A stretch of DNA of 64,000 nucleotides from Verrucomicrobiales bacterium (GCA_031256975.1 JAIRPN010000015.1:259279-323278); one strand, 5' to 3'; positions 18,227-27,629 are shown, counted from the first letter of the stretch. Notes: generated by a model from the sequence alone, not told the origin. Made by a program: numbers and translations.

Positions 18227-18862
18227 ATGGCCCTACGAGAAGCGAGACCCTTTCTGATCATCCTGACCATTGCCGCATTGCTGTGCGCGTTCCTGCCGCA
18301 TCCGTTCTCCTGGATCACGGTGCTGCCGGTGCTGCTGTTTTTTTACGTGCTGTATTTCTTCCGCGACCCGGAACGCAGTGCCCCCGCCGATCCCGATCTC
18401 ATCATCAGCGCCGCCGACGGCAAGGTGATCTTTGTCGACGAAGTCGAGGAACCTTCCTACTCGAAGCAGAAAATGAAACGGGTGGCGGTGTTCCTGTCGG
18501 TGTTCGACGTCCACGTCAACCGCATGCCCTACGCCGGCACCATCAGGAAAGTCACCCACCAGCCCGGCAAGTTCCTCGACGCCCGGGTGCCCGACATTGA
18601 CATACAAAACGAGGCGATGAACTGGCTGGTCACCACCGAGCGCGGCGACATGGTCATCCGCCAGATCGCGGGGTTGATCGCCCGGCGCATCGTGGCCTGG
18701 GCCAAGGAAGGGCAGACGCTAACCACGACGGAGCGTTTCGGCATGATCCGCTTCGGCTCGCGCACCGATATCTTTTTGCCGCTGGATTGCGAACTGCTGG
18801 TCAAGCCCGGCGAGCGCGTAGTCGGCGGAAAAACCGTCGTCGCCCGCTGGCCGCAACGCTAA
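18227..18862 (+). CDS. psd: Phosphatidylserine decarboxylase proenzyme
   Basis: 211 residues, the short (archaeal-type) form. Two N-terminal membrane helices lead to FFRDPERSAP and VFLSVFDVHVNRMPYAG, and the self-cleavage site is in RFGSRTDIFLP (Gly-Ser, pyruvoyl Ser). It makes phosphatidylethanolamine from the product of PssA, whose gene begins 21 bp downstream. Confidence 0.94.
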   Translation: MALREARPFLIILTIAALLCAFLPHPFSWITVLPVLLFFYVLYFFRDPERSAPADPDLIISAADGKVIFVDEVEEPSYSKQKMKRVAVFLSVFDVHVNRMPYAGTIRKVTHQPGKFLDARVPDIDIQNEAMNWLVTTERGDMVIRQIAGLIARRIVAWAKEGQTLTTTERFGMIRFGSRTDIFLPLDCELLVKPGERVVGGKTVVARWPQR

Positions 18863-18883
18863 CAGCGAACTTGGAGCGCTTCT

Positions 18884-19708
18884 ATGAAAGAATCGGAATC
18901 GAAAGAGCCAAAAATGGTGTACCTGCTGCCGAACCTAATGACGGCCGGCAATTTGTGTTTCGGCTTTTTTGCCATCCTCAATATTTTCGAGGGCACCATC
19001 CGCCGCACCAACGAGGACGGCGACTGGATCCACTATTACCAGTTCAGCCTGTTCTGCATCCTCGGCGCCTTTGTCTGCGACATGCTCGACGGACGGATGG
19101 CCCGCCTGAGCGGGCAGGAATCGCCCTTCGGCCGCGAATTTGATTCGCTCGCCGACATTGTTTCCTTCGGCATCGCCCCGGCGTTGCTGGTGTTCAAGAT
19201 CGTGTTGTTCGAATTCGAAAACCGGCTCGGCTGGCCGATTGCGTTTGTGTATCTGGCCTGCGGTGCCCTGCGCCTGGCGCGTTTCAATGTGCTGGCGGCG
19301 ATGCCCGACAAGAAGGTGTTGAAGGAATTCACCGGCTTCCCGATTCCGGCCGCGGCGGGCTTGATCGCCTCGATCACCCTGCTGCTGTTGCATGTTTACC
19401 AACAGGACCGCATTATCGGCAACTGGAAATACCTGCTGGCGGCATTGATGCTGTTCCTCAGCTACATGATGTTCAGCAAGTTCCGCTACCCGAGCTTCAA
19501 GTCGCTCAACTGGCGCGCGCAAATGTCGGTGCCGAAACTGTTCCTGTTCTGCGCGGGCGTGGCGCTAACCATCATCTTCTACCGTTATTCGCTGGCGGTC
19601 CTGTTCACCGGTTACCTGTTTTACGGTTTCCTGCGGCCCTACATCTCCAAGAGCTGGCGCGAGGACCTCGGCGACGAGGAAGATGACGAATTCAAACCCA
19701 GCAGTTGA
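18884..19708 (+). CDS. pssA: CDP-diacylglycerol-serine O-phosphatidyltransferase
   Basis: 274 residues with several membrane helices and the CDP-alcohol phosphotransferase motif CDMLDGRMARLSGQESPFGREFDSLAD (split here as DMLDGRMAR and FGREFDSLAD). It makes phosphatidylserine for Psd. The C terminus is acidic (EDLGDEEDDEF). Confidence 0.94.
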   Translation: MKESESKEPKMVYLLPNLMTAGNLCFGFFAILNIFEGTIRRTNEDGDWIHYYQFSLFCILGAFVCDMLDGRMARLSGQESPFGREFDSLADIVSFGIAPALLVFKIVLFEFENRLGWPIAFVYLACGALRLARFNVLAAMPDKKVLKEFTGFPIPAAAGLIASITLLLLHVYQQDRIIGNWKYLLAALMLFLSYMMFSKFRYPSFKSLNWRAQMSVPKLFLFCAGVALTIIFYRYSLAVLFTGYLFYGFLRPYISKSWREDLGDEEDDEFKPSS

Positions 19709-19716
19709 GTTTGCCT

Positions 19717-20640
19717 TCAGCGGTACAAATCCTGGTTGTGCTTGCGCTGTAGTTCCAACCACTCTTCTTGCTTTTTCTCCGCGGCGCTCTGCTTCTTGGC
19801 GGCATCGGCATCCGCCTGGGTCATTTGGTTGAGCTGTTCCTGGTTCTGTTCCTTGGCCTTCGGGTTGAGGAACAGTTCGATGCGGCGGAAGACGCCGTCG
19901 TCATCCTGGTAGAATTTCGGGCGGTAAACGTAATATTCCTTCGGCGTGGCTTTTGCGTCCGGCTTGGCGTCAATGGCCGGCAGGTCGGTGACGCTGGGAA
20001 CAATGAATTGCTTCTTGCCATCCTCCGGTTTCAGAATCGCGGGGTCGGGGCCGGGACGGTCGATTTCACGATAGGAAGTAAAGGTATGGTCAACAGGCTG
20101 GGCGCTGACCAGTAAATCCTTGGCTTTGTCCGGCGCGGCGAAATCTTTCACGGTTAGCGGCCCGCGGATTTTGTCGGCGAGCACGAAATTCCACTCATTC
20201 GGGTCGCTGTAGCGCACGTTTTCCGGTTCCAGCGCGTTGCTGAAACGGTCGAGTTTCGAAACCCGCCAGCCGAGGTAGTCGCCGCTGCGCAGCCATTCCA
20301 CGGTGGACGGCAGCCAATAACCGCCCGGCACCCAGGCCCAGCGGCCGCCGTCGGTATCGCGCCTGGTCCAGTAACCGTAATGGTCGATCATCCAGGAACC
20401 GTTGTCGGCGCCCTTCCAGGTCCAGCCGTAATCGGTGTAAATCCACTGGCCGTTGCGGTAGGGGGCCCAGCCGTCTTGTTGTTTCGGCTGGTAATCGAAC
20501 TTGCGCGCGGCGTTGGCCTGCCAGGTGCCGGTGTCCTTGAGGGCGTCGATGATAAAATCAAAGTCCACTTGCGGCTGTTCCGCACGAACAAGCCCGCCAA
20601 GCATCAGGGACAGCAGCACACAAGCAACAAATCGCATCAA
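19717..20640 (-). CDS. Secreted Trp/Tyr-rich protein, DUF6600-like
   Basis: 307 residues with a signal peptide (MMRFVACVLLSLMLGGLVRA). The central region repeats aromatic-Gly motifs (GWAPYRNGQWIYTDYGWTWKG, MIDHYGYWTRR, WAWVPGGYWLP), as in the DUF6600 / 'WAPYRNGRW' proteins of Verrucomicrobia and Proteobacteria. The C-terminal 50 residues are Gln/Lys/Glu-rich and probably helical. Periplasmic or surface; function unknown. It converges on pssA with an 8-bp gap. Confidence 0.72.
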   Translation of the reverse strand: MMRFVACVLLSLMLGGLVRAEQPQVDFDFIIDALKDTGTWQANAARKFDYQPKQQDGWAPYRNGQWIYTDYGWTWKGADNGSWMIDHYGYWTRRDTDGGRWAWVPGGYWLPSTVEWLRSGDYLGWRVSKLDRFSNALEPENVRYSDPNEWNFVLADKIRGPLTVKDFAAPDKAKDLLVSAQPVDHTFTSYREIDRPGPDPAILKPEDGKKQFIVPSVTDLPAIDAKPDAKATPKEYYVYRPKFYQDDDGVFRRIELFLNPKAKEQNQEQLNQMTQADADAAKKQSAAEKKQEEWLELQRKHNQDLYR

Positions 20641-20735
20641 TTCTCTTTAGCCGCTAATGGCAAAAGCGCAAGCACCGCCTCGGCTGTTCAATTAGTGTTG
20701 TTCTTGTCTGCGCCGCCGCTTAGAATGACAGCCAT

Positions 20736-21140
20736 ATGCCTGAGATTGCCAATTACGTGCTGCAGGGGGCGATGAAGATCACGCCGCTAACGGTGAAAAA
20801 ATTGCTGCATGAGCTGCCTATGCTCAAGCTGGAATTCACCCAGATTCATGCGCCCAAGTTTCCCCATTTGGTTGACCAACTGACCTTTCTCGCCGACGTG
20901 GTCGAGGACTTCGCCGAGGGCGAGGCCGACGAGCTGCCCTACCGGGCCGCCGCCGAGGCCGCCTTTGCCCTATTGTACGCCCATAAGCGGGCCGACCTGA
21001 TTCCGGATTTCATTCCCGACTTTGGCCGCGCGGACGATTCAGTGGTGGTGCGCTCGGTGTTGATCACCCACGAAAAACATTTTCGCGCCTACGCGGAAAA
21101 GCACCACATGAACTGGGACAAAATCACCAACGAGGCCTGA
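20736..21140 (+). CDS. DUF1232 (YkvA)-like protein
   Basis: 134 residues. The C-terminal half has ALLYAHKRADLIPDFIPDFGRADDSVVVRSVL, which matches the DLIPDFIPxxGxxDD core of DUF1232/YkvA. The N-terminal half is helical with no signal. Function unknown. The rhomboid-like gene starts 18 bp downstream. Confidence 0.65.
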   Translation: MPEIANYVLQGAMKITPLTVKKLLHELPMLKLEFTQIHAPKFPHLVDQLTFLADVVEDFAEGEADELPYRAAAEAAFALLYAHKRADLIPDFIPDFGRADDSVVVRSVLITHEKHFRAYAEKHHMNWDKITNEA

Positions 21141-21158
21141 CGCGCTGATTGCAAGCCT

Positions 21159-21821
21159 ATGGAACTGTCTCCCTGGCTTCTCCGTCTGGAACGGCGTTTC
21201 GGTCACTGGGGCATTCCGCACCTGATCAAGGGGTTGGTCGTCCTCAACTGCCTGACTTTCGTGCTGCAATATTTGCAGCCCGGCTTTGAGCAAATGTTGT
21301 CGTTCGACAGCGCGGCCATCCGCGCCGGGGAAGTCTGGCGCGTGTTCACCTTCCTGTTGCAACCGGCCGTCCTCGGCAATTGGGGCATGCTCTGGTTCCT
21401 GCTCGCCATGTGGTTCCTGTGGTTCATTGGCGACGGCCTGGAGAATGCCCTCGGCCCGTTCCTGCTTAACCTTTACCTGCTGCTCGGAGTTGTCGCCGTT
21501 AGCGTCGTGGCGCTGACCCTTTATCCCTACGCGCAAATCCCGAACAGCTACATCCTGCTCTCGTTCCTGTTCGGCTTTGCCACTTTTTATCCCGACACGC
21601 CGATCCTGTTGTTTTTTGTCATCGAGGTCAAAATCAAGTATATCGCCATTTTCTTTGCGGCTTGCACGGCGCTAACCGCCATCCTGTCTCCCGTGCTGCT
21701 GCCCGTCATTCTCGCCAGCCTCACGGGATACCTGGTGTTTTTTGGCCCCTGGTATTTTCGTTATCTGCGCATGCGCCTTGATTCCCGCCGCCGCATGAAA
21801 AAATTCAAGGGCGAAGATTGA
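21159..21821 (+). CDS. Rhomboid-like membrane protein, apparently inactive
   Basis: 220 residues with about six membrane helices. The start (GLVVLNCLTFVLQYLQPGFEQMLSFDSAAIRAGEVWRVFTFLLQP) and FLLAMWFLWFIGDGLENALG agree with the rhomboid fold. The catalytic GxSG Ser is not present where expected (NSYILLSFLFGFATFYPD) and no clear catalytic His follows, so it is probably a pseudoprotease. It may bind membrane substrates without cutting. The next gene starts 7 bp after its stop. Confidence 0.7.
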   Translation: MELSPWLLRLERRFGHWGIPHLIKGLVVLNCLTFVLQYLQPGFEQMLSFDSAAIRAGEVWRVFTFLLQPAVLGNWGMLWFLLAMWFLWFIGDGLENALGPFLLNLYLLLGVVAVSVVALTLYPYAQIPNSYILLSFLFGFATFYPDTPILLFFVIEVKIKYIAIFFAACTALTAILSPVLLPVILASLTGYLVFFGPWYFRYLRMRLDSRRRMKKFKGED

Positions 21822-21828
21822 ACACGAC

Positions 21829-22560
21829 ATGAAAAAAACCGGCGCGTTTTTGCTGTTTTGTTTTCTCGCCATTGGCGTCCGCGCGTTCACGCTGCCTCCC
21901 GGCTCGCAGCAACTGGTGCTCGGCATCGCTGACGACTGGCAAAGCAGCCGCATCACCTTGCAATGTTTTGAAAAACAAAACGACAATCGCTGGCTCACCG
22001 TTAGCGGCAGCATCCCGGCAAGAGGCGGTCGCGACGGCCTGGTCTGGGGCCGCGGCCTGAACCCGCTAACCGCCAATTCAATTGTTAAAAAAGAAGGCGA
22101 CTGGAAAACCCCCTGCGGGGTATTCGCCATTGGCGGGGCTTACGGTTACGCTGCCAGCGTCCGGAAACACGCCAACCTGCCCTACCACCAAATTGTTCCC
22201 GGCGATCTCTGGGTTAGCGACACCTCTTCCCCGCAATACAACCAATTCGTCGCCCTCGGTCATCCCGCTGTTAGCGCCTGGGAAAAACACGAGCAGATGC
22301 GCCTGAACGACCCGTCGCACAGCCTGAAGCTGTTTATCGCCCACAATGCCACGCCCGGCATCGTGCCCGGCGACGGTAGCGCGATTTTTTTTCACATCTG
22401 GCGCGCTAACGGTGAAAAACCGACCGCAGGTTGCACTGCGATGGCGCAGGATGACTTGGCCAAATTGATCGCCTGGATTGATCCGGCGAAAAAACCGCTC
22501 TACGTTTTGCTGCCCAAAGACGTTTACCTGAAAGTCAAAGCCGCGTGGCAACTGCCCTGA
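21829..22560 (+). CDS. L,D-transpeptidase (YkuD family), secreted
   Basis: 243 residues with signal peptide (MKKTGAFLLFCFLAIGVRA). The catalytic motif is GSAIFFHIWRANGEKPTAGCTAM, with His and Cys in the COG3786 arrangement (H...TAGC.A). It differs from the ankyrin-linked transpeptidase at 16860, so the organism has at least two. It probably forms 3-3 peptidoglycan links. The symporter gene begins 1 bp after its stop. Confidence 0.82.
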   Translation: MKKTGAFLLFCFLAIGVRAFTLPPGSQQLVLGIADDWQSSRITLQCFEKQNDNRWLTVSGSIPARGGRDGLVWGRGLNPLTANSIVKKEGDWKTPCGVFAIGGAYGYAASVRKHANLPYHQIVPGDLWVSDTSSPQYNQFVALGHPAVSAWEKHEQMRLNDPSHSLKLFIAHNATPGIVPGDGSAIFFHIWRANGEKPTAGCTAMAQDDLAKLIAWIDPAKKPLYVLLPKDVYLKVKAAWQLP

Positions 22561-22561
22561 C

Positions 22562-24178
22562 ATGAATTTCACCACCGACATCCTCATCATCCTGGTTTAT
22601 TTCGCGCTCATCGTTAGCGTCGGTTTGTGGTTTGGTCGCGACAATCAGTCCATCGAAAACCTCTCGGTCGGCGGCCGCAAAATTCCGTGGTGGGCGGTGC
22701 TCGCGTCGCTAATAGCGGCGGAAGTCAGCGCCGCCACTTTCCTCGGCGCGCCGGGCGAGGGTTTCGCCTTGCGCAATTTCACCTACGCGCAGTTGGCCAT
22801 TGGCACCATTCTCGGTCGCGTGGTGGTTAGCTACATTTTCATCAAGCCCTATTACGATTACCGGGTCATCTCGATCTACGAATTCCTGCAAATCCGTTTC
22901 GGCGTGAAAACCAAGAACGCCGCCTCGCTGATTTTTCTGTTCACCCGCGTGCTGGCCAGCGGCACGCGCTTGTACATTGCCGCGGTGATTTTGGTGCTGG
23001 GGGTGGAACTGGTCACCGGAGCAAAACCGACGCTAATGGCGGAGTTCGTCATCTATGTCTCGGCGCTAACCGTGATCACGCTCATCACCTGCCTGTACAC
23101 CGCGCTGGGCGGCATCAAGGCGGTGGTGTGGACCGACGTGATCCAAGCCACGCTGATGTTCGGCTCCATCGTGGTGGCGATTTGCATCCTCATCAATAGC
23201 GTCGGCGGCTGGCAGCAAGTAACGCAACTTCTCAACCAGCCGGAAGACCTCACTGTGTTCGACCTCGGCATCAGCGGCCTGCGTTCCTGGGATGAAAACC
23301 TGCGCTACGTGCTGGGCAACAGCTACACGTTGTGGGCGGCGTTTTTTGGCGCCACCTTCGTGACCATGGCCACGCACGGCACCGACCAGGACATGGTGCA
23401 ACGCATGCTGACCGCCAAGAATCATCACCGCAGCCGGCTGGCCTTGATCGCTTCCGGATTGGCGGACATTCCGGTGGTGGTTAGCTTCCTGCTGGTTGGC
23501 ATTTTGCTTTGCGTGTTTTACCAGCAGCATCCGGACCCGAATCTGCCGGACAGGAATCCGTATATCTTCGCCTATTACATCCTGCATGAACTCCCGGTCG
23601 GTGTACGCGGAATTCTGGTCGCCGGTCTTTTTGCCACCACCATGGGTTCACTCAGTACCGCGCTGAACGCGCTGTCGACCAGTTTCATCCAGGACTGGTA
23701 TCTGCCTTATTTCAACCGCGACCCGCAGGAACGCGCCAAGGTCCGCGCCATGCGCTGGGCCACCTTCGCCTTCGCGGTGGCGCTTATCGTGGTCGGCGCA
23801 CTGACTGCGTGGGTGGTGTTGACCGTGCCCAAATCACGCATCATTCCCATTGTGCTCGGCGTGTTCGGTTATACTTACGGGCCCTTGCTCGGCGTGTTTT
23901 TGGTCGGCATGCTGACCAAGCACCGTGGCAACGAAACGGGTAATTTAATCGCCATGCTTGGCGGTCTGGCGGTGGTGTCTTATTTCAGCGGTTTGTACAC
24001 GCACATTCCCTTGCTGTTCGGCCACGCGGCCTGGTCGCGACCCGGCTGGTTGCCGGAATTGGCCTTCCCGTGGTGGATCACGCTCGGCACGGCGGTGACG
24101 CTAATCGTGAGTCTGTTGTGGCGCACTCCGGCAAGCCAAGTCGCCGCCGCTAACGACCATAAAAAGCGCCTGACTTGA
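22562..24178 (+). CDS. Sodium:solute symporter (SSS family)
   Basis: 538 residues with 13-14 predicted membrane helices. Family marks include VGGRKIPWWAVLASLIAAEVSAATFLGAPGEGF near the N terminus and the later GLFATTMGSLSTALNALSTSFIQDWY (sodium-site Ser/Thr region). It imports a small organic solute with Na+; sugar, proline and sialic acid transporters all look alike here, so the substrate is open. Confidence 0.9.
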   Translation: MNFTTDILIILVYFALIVSVGLWFGRDNQSIENLSVGGRKIPWWAVLASLIAAEVSAATFLGAPGEGFALRNFTYAQLAIGTILGRVVVSYIFIKPYYDYRVISIYEFLQIRFGVKTKNAASLIFLFTRVLASGTRLYIAAVILVLGVELVTGAKPTLMAEFVIYVSALTVITLITCLYTALGGIKAVVWTDVIQATLMFGSIVVAICILINSVGGWQQVTQLLNQPEDLTVFDLGISGLRSWDENLRYVLGNSYTLWAAFFGATFVTMATHGTDQDMVQRMLTAKNHHRSRLALIASGLADIPVVVSFLLVGILLCVFYQQHPDPNLPDRNPYIFAYYILHELPVGVRGILVAGLFATTMGSLSTALNALSTSFIQDWYLPYFNRDPQERAKVRAMRWATFAFAVALIVVGALTAWVVLTVPKSRIIPIVLGVFGYTYGPLLGVFLVGMLTKHRGNETGNLIAMLGGLAVVSYFSGLYTHIPLLFGHAAWSRPGWLPELAFPWWITLGTAVTLIVSLLWRTPASQVAAANDHKKRLT

Positions 24179-24181
24179 TTT

Positions 24182-24946
24182 ATGCAAAACAACCATGCCA
24201 TTCTCCGTTTGAAGGAAATCATCGCCCGCCTGCGCGCGCCCGACGGTTGTCCGTGGGACCGTGAACAGACCCATGCGTCGATCAAGCCGCAATTGCTGGA
24301 GGAATCCTTTGAAGTGTTGGAAGCCATCGACGAAAAAAACGACAAAATGCTGCAAGAGGAACTCGGCGATGTGCTGCTGCATATTGTGTTTCACTCGCAG
24401 TTAGCGTCCGAGCGCGGCGCATTCACCCTGGAAGACGTGATCAACGGCGTGGCCGACAAGCTGGTGCACCGCCATCCCCACGTGTTCGGGGAAAACAAAC
24501 TGGGCAGTTCCGACGAAGTGTTGAAGCAATGGGACGAAATCAAGAAAAAGGAAAAACCGGAACGCACCGGAATCTTGCACGGCATCCCGAAGACCCTGCC
24601 CGCGCTGATGCAGGCCGAGGAAATCCAAAGGAAAGCGGCCAAGGTCGGCTTTGACTGGTCGGAGGTCAAGGATGTGCTGGCCAAGGTGCGCGAGGAACTG
24701 GACGAAGTGGAACAGGACCTGCACCATCCTGCCAAAGCCGGGGAAGAAATCGGCGACCTGTTCTTTGCCCTGACCAATCTGGCGCGTTTTTTGAAGATCA
24801 ATCCCGAACTCGCCGCCCGCAACGCCAACAGCAAATTCATCCGGCGTTTCGAGTGGATGGAACAAAACTCCGCCAAACCGCTGAAAGGCCAGTCATTGGC
24901 CGAGCTGGATGAATTGTGGAACCGGGCGAAAAAAATCGTCGGTTAA
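24182..24946 (+). CDS. mazG: Nucleoside triphosphate pyrophosphohydrolase MazG
   Basis: 254 residues with two MazG domains. The first has CPWDREQTHASIKPQLLEESFEVLEAIDEKN and EELGDVLLHIVFHSQ (EExxE...ExxD). The second has VREELDEVEQDL and EEIGDLFFALTNLARF. It hydrolyses NTPs to NMP and PPi, cleaning up abnormal nucleotides or lowering ppGpp. It starts 3 bp after the symporter stop. Confidence 0.95.
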   Translation: MQNNHAILRLKEIIARLRAPDGCPWDREQTHASIKPQLLEESFEVLEAIDEKNDKMLQEELGDVLLHIVFHSQLASERGAFTLEDVINGVADKLVHRHPHVFGENKLGSSDEVLKQWDEIKKKEKPERTGILHGIPKTLPALMQAEEIQRKAAKVGFDWSEVKDVLAKVREELDEVEQDLHHPAKAGEEIGDLFFALTNLARFLKINPELAARNANSKFIRRFEWMEQNSAKPLKGQSLAELDELWNRAKKIVG

Positions 24947-24967
24947 AACCTCACCGTTAGCGTGGGT

Positions 24968-25318
24968 TTATTTAATCAACCGCAGATTGAACGGATAACG
25001 GTAATCGTTGCCCTTGTTCGCTTCCAGAGCGGCGATCACGCAGCAGATGATATCGCCGACAATCAGCAATGGCGCCGATAAAAACATCCAGACCCCGATG
25101 CACAGGAACGACAAGATAAAGCCGCTAATGGCGATCGCGAAGGCCAGCAGCAATACGGTGATTTGAAAATTCAAAGCTTCCTTGGCCTGCTCGCCGACAA
25201 ACACCGACTTGTCCTTCTGGGTCAACCAGATAACCAGCGGTCCCAGCCATTGGGTGAAAATGGCCAGCAAATGGGCCAGCATGGCCAGCTGTTTTTCCTG
25301 CGGGTTGTCGGTCGGCAT
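24968..25318 (-). CDS. DUF4870 membrane protein (copy 1)
   Basis: 116 residues, three membrane helices. It has the DUF4870 marks LAMLAHLLAIFTQWLGPLVIWLTQKD, VGEQAKEALNFQI and ALEANKGNDYRYPFNLRLIK. Function unknown. It is a close paralog of the gene at 25404 (same MPT-NPQ-KQL start and NFQ, YPF-LRLIK end), so a tandem duplication. Confidence 0.88.
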   Translation of the reverse strand: MPTDNPQEKQLAMLAHLLAIFTQWLGPLVIWLTQKDKSVFVGEQAKEALNFQITVLLLAFAIAISGFILSFLCIGVWMFLSAPLLIVGDIICCVIAALEANKGNDYRYPFNLRLIK

Positions 25319-25337
25319 GTTTTCGAAACTAAAACAA

Positions 25338-25379
25338 AAGGCGCCAATGACGAGCTTTTTTGCCCGCCGTTGGCGCCTT
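25338..25379 (-). terminator. Terminator between the DUF4870 paralogs
   Basis: A perfect 10-bp stem (25338-25347 with 25370-25379, aaggcgccaa and complement). On the minus strand it is followed by a T-rich stretch (ttttgttttagttt), so it probably ends transcription from the 25404 gene. The left arm continues into 'tgacga', giving a TTGGCG variant of the dispersed motif. Confidence 0.7.
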
Positions 25380-25403
25380 GTTAAACCGATACCTTGACCC
25401 GGA

Positions 25404-25733
25404 TTACTTGATCAAGCGCAGGGCGAAGGGATAACGGAAGTCTTCTCCCTTGTTGGCCGCGATCGCCGCCTTGATGCCGAACACGATGCTGACCACCAGC
25501 ACGACGAAATACAGGATGACGCCGATGAAGATGATGAACAGCACGCCGCTGACGATGTAACCGATCAGCATGGTCAGCTGGAAGTTCAGGGCTTCCTTGG
25601 CTTGTTCACCGACATAGGGGGACTGGTCCTTCTTGATCAGCCAGATGATCAACGGTCCGAGCCAGCAGGTGATAATTCCGAGTACGTGCGAGAGCATTCC
25701 CAATTGCTTGTCTTGGGGGTTTTCAGTGGGCAT
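25404..25733 (-). CDS. DUF4870 membrane protein (copy 2)
   Basis: 109 residues with the same layout as its neighbour: LGMLSHVLGIITCWLGPLIIWLIKKD, VGEQAKEALNFQL, two further helices and GEDFRYPFALRLIK. Function unknown; small helical membrane protein. It lies upstream of copy 1 and downstream of a TM2 gene on the same strand. Confidence 0.88.
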   Translation of the reverse strand: MPTENPQDKQLGMLSHVLGIITCWLGPLIIWLIKKDQSPYVGEQAKEALNFQLTMLIGYIVSGVLFIIFIGVILYFVVLVVSIVFGIKAAIAANKGEDFRYPFALRLIK

Positions 25734-25778
25734 ATGGTTTTCTTTCTTTTATTTTGTAGTTGTTTTTAAGGCGGGTTC

Positions 25779-26021
25779 CTAGAACCAGCCCTTTTTGTTA
25801 TTAACGTAGGTGTTAACAAAATCTTCGTCTGTCTTGGTCAGATAAATAATCCCCTCAATCAACCCGATGATTCCCCCAATCCCACAACAAAGCCCGAGTA
25901 TCAACTGAATGATACCTTCCTTGGTGTATCCCAAAATGAATTTATGAACGCCGAGTCCTCCCAGCAAAATTCCGCAAACTCCGGCTACAATCTTTTTTTC
26001 CGCTCCAGGTATCTGTGACAT
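25779..26021 (-). CDS. TM2-domain protein
   Basis: 80 residues: KKIVAGVCGILLGGLGVHKFILGYTKEGIIQLIL and GGIIGLIEGIIYLTKTDEDF, the two-helix TM2 domain with the Gly-rich LGGLGVHKF turn. Function unknown in bacteria; often found near DUF4870 proteins. Confidence 0.9.
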   Translation of the reverse strand: MSQIPGAEKKIVAGVCGILLGGLGVHKFILGYTKEGIIQLILGLCCGIGGIIGLIEGIIYLTKTDEDFVNTYVNNKKGWF

Positions 26022-26197
26022 AAGTGTCTTATTTTTTTGTTAGCCAGTATGAAAGCAGGCTTGCCTTTTCTGTACAAGTCCAAATTATCCAGTTTTCTAC
26101 GTTGCTCTCCGCGCAAAACCGGAAAATTTCCGCATAGTTAACCGGGTTAAGTTAAATTCAAACTTGCCCGACAGGGTTGCATCCTTAACTTAAATCC

Positions 26198-27508
26198 ATG
26201 CAAGAACTCAACAGCCGCGCCTATTTCCGCGTCCAGGGACGCACCCCGCTGTGCGGCACCATCCGTCCCCAGGGCAATAAGAACGAAGCCCTGCCGCTTT
26301 TGGCCGCCTGCTGCCTCACCGACGAACCGGTCATTCTCGAAAACCTGCCACCCATCGAGGATGTCAAGATCATGCAGGAAATCCTGTCGAAACTCGGCGT
26401 TGGCGTCGACTTGAAGGCGGGCAGCGAGATTGCCAACACCGCCACCATCCACGCCGCCAACAAACCGTCCTGGCAGCTGCCTGCCGGGTTGGCCATCAAA
26501 CTGCGCGGTTCGGTCACCCTGGCCGGACCGCTGTTGGCGCGTTGCGGCAAAGTGTTCCTGCCGCGACCCGGCGGCGACCGCATCGGCCGTCGCCGCCTCG
26601 ACACCCACATGCTCGCCTTGCAGGCGCTCGGCGCGAAAATCAAGGATTGCAAGGACGGCTTCGAGATTAGCGCCAAAAAATTGACCGGCACCGACATGCT
26701 GCTCGACGAAGCCTCGGTCACCGGCACTGAAAACGCGGTCTGTGCCGCGGTCCTCGCCAACGGCGAGACCATCATCCGCAACGCCGCCAGCGAACCGCAC
26801 GTGCAGGGACTTTGCCTCCTACTTAACAAAATGGGTGCCAAAATCAGCGGCATCGGCTCCAATATTCTCACCATCACCGGCGTCAAGAAACTGCACGGCG
26901 CACGGCACCGCATCTCGCCGGATTACCTCGAAGTCGGCAGCTTCATTTCCCTCGCCGCCGTCACCAGGGGCGAAATCCTGATCGAGGACGCCGATCTGTC
27001 CAACATCCGCATGATCCGCCAGGTATTCGCCAAACTGGGCATCCAGACCGTCGAACAGGGCAAAAACCTGCTGGTTCCCGGCAAACAAAAGCTGCGCATC
27101 CAAAGTGATCTCGGCGGCGCCACACCGCACATCGAGGATTCGCCGTGGCCGGCTTTTCCGGCCGACATGACCTCGGTCGCGCTGGTCACCGCCACGCAAT
27201 GCCGCGGCACCGTTCTCATCCATGAAAAAATGTTCGAGTCGCGGCTCTATTTCACCGACCCGCTGATCAACATGGGCGCGCGCATCGTGTTATGCGACCC
27301 GCACCGCGCGGTGGTCATCGGCCCGGAACGTTTGCGCGGCGCACGCATGAGCAGCCCCGACATCCGCGCCGGCATGGCCATGTTGATCGCGGCGCTATGC
27401 GCCGAAGGAACCTCGGAAATCCAGAACATCATCCAGATTGATCGCGGTTTCACCCGCATCGACGAACGCCTGAAAACCCTCGGCGCCAAAATCGAACGCT
27501 TGGAATAA
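26198..27508 (+). CDS. murA: UDP-GlcNAc 1-carboxyvinyltransferase with Asp in place of the catalytic Cys
   Basis: 436 residues. The EPSP-synthase fold is evident in [17 protein letters not shown] (catalytic Lys-Asn), [15 protein letters not shown], and [13 protein letters not shown] near the end. The mobile loop reads [17 protein letters not shown]: residue 127 is Asp where E. coli MurA has Cys115. Asp variants stay active but do not bind fosfomycin covalently (known in Chlamydia and Mycobacterium). It makes enolpyruvyl-UDP-GlcNAc, the first committed step of peptidoglycan synthesis. Monocistronic by appearance, with inverted repeats after it. Confidence 0.9.
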   Translation: MQELNSRAYFRVQGRTPLCGTIRPQGNKNEALPLLAACCLTDEPVILENLPPIEDVKIMQEILSKLGVGVDLKAGSEIANTATIHAANKPSWQLPAGLAIKLRGSVTLAGPLLARCGKVFLPRPGGDRIGRRRLDTHMLALQALGAKIKDCKDGFEISAKKLTGTDMLLDEASVTGTENAVCAAVLANGETIIRNAASEPHVQGLCLLLNKMGAKISGIGSNILTITGVKKLHGARHRISPDYLEVGSFISLAAVTRGEILIEDADLSNIRMIRQVFAKLGIQTVEQGKNLLVPGKQKLRIQSDLGGATPHIEDSPWPAFPADMTSVALVTATQCRGTVLIHEKMFESRLYFTDPLINMGARIVLCDPHRAVVIGPERLRGARMSSPDIRAGMAMLIAALCAEGTSEIQNIIQIDRGFTRIDERLKTLGAKIERLE

Positions 27509-27513
27509 ATTAA

Positions 27514-27625
27514 TTCACCGCAGAGGCGCAGAGGACGCGGAGAAACTACAATTTTTTGATCAAAATGCCTTTAATAACCAAATAAAAATCTCCGCGTCCT
27601 CTGCGCCTCTGCGCCTCTGCGGTGA
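27514..27625. repeat. Long inverted repeat between convergent murA and HD-nuclease genes
   Basis: Arms 27514-27543 and 27589-27625 pair almost perfectly ('ttcaccgcagaggcgcagag' family). The right arm carries one extra tandem 'gcgcctct' unit. It is the same element type as at 16751 and sits between convergent genes, so a bidirectional terminator is likely. Confidence 0.88.
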
Positions 27626-27629
27626 AAAA

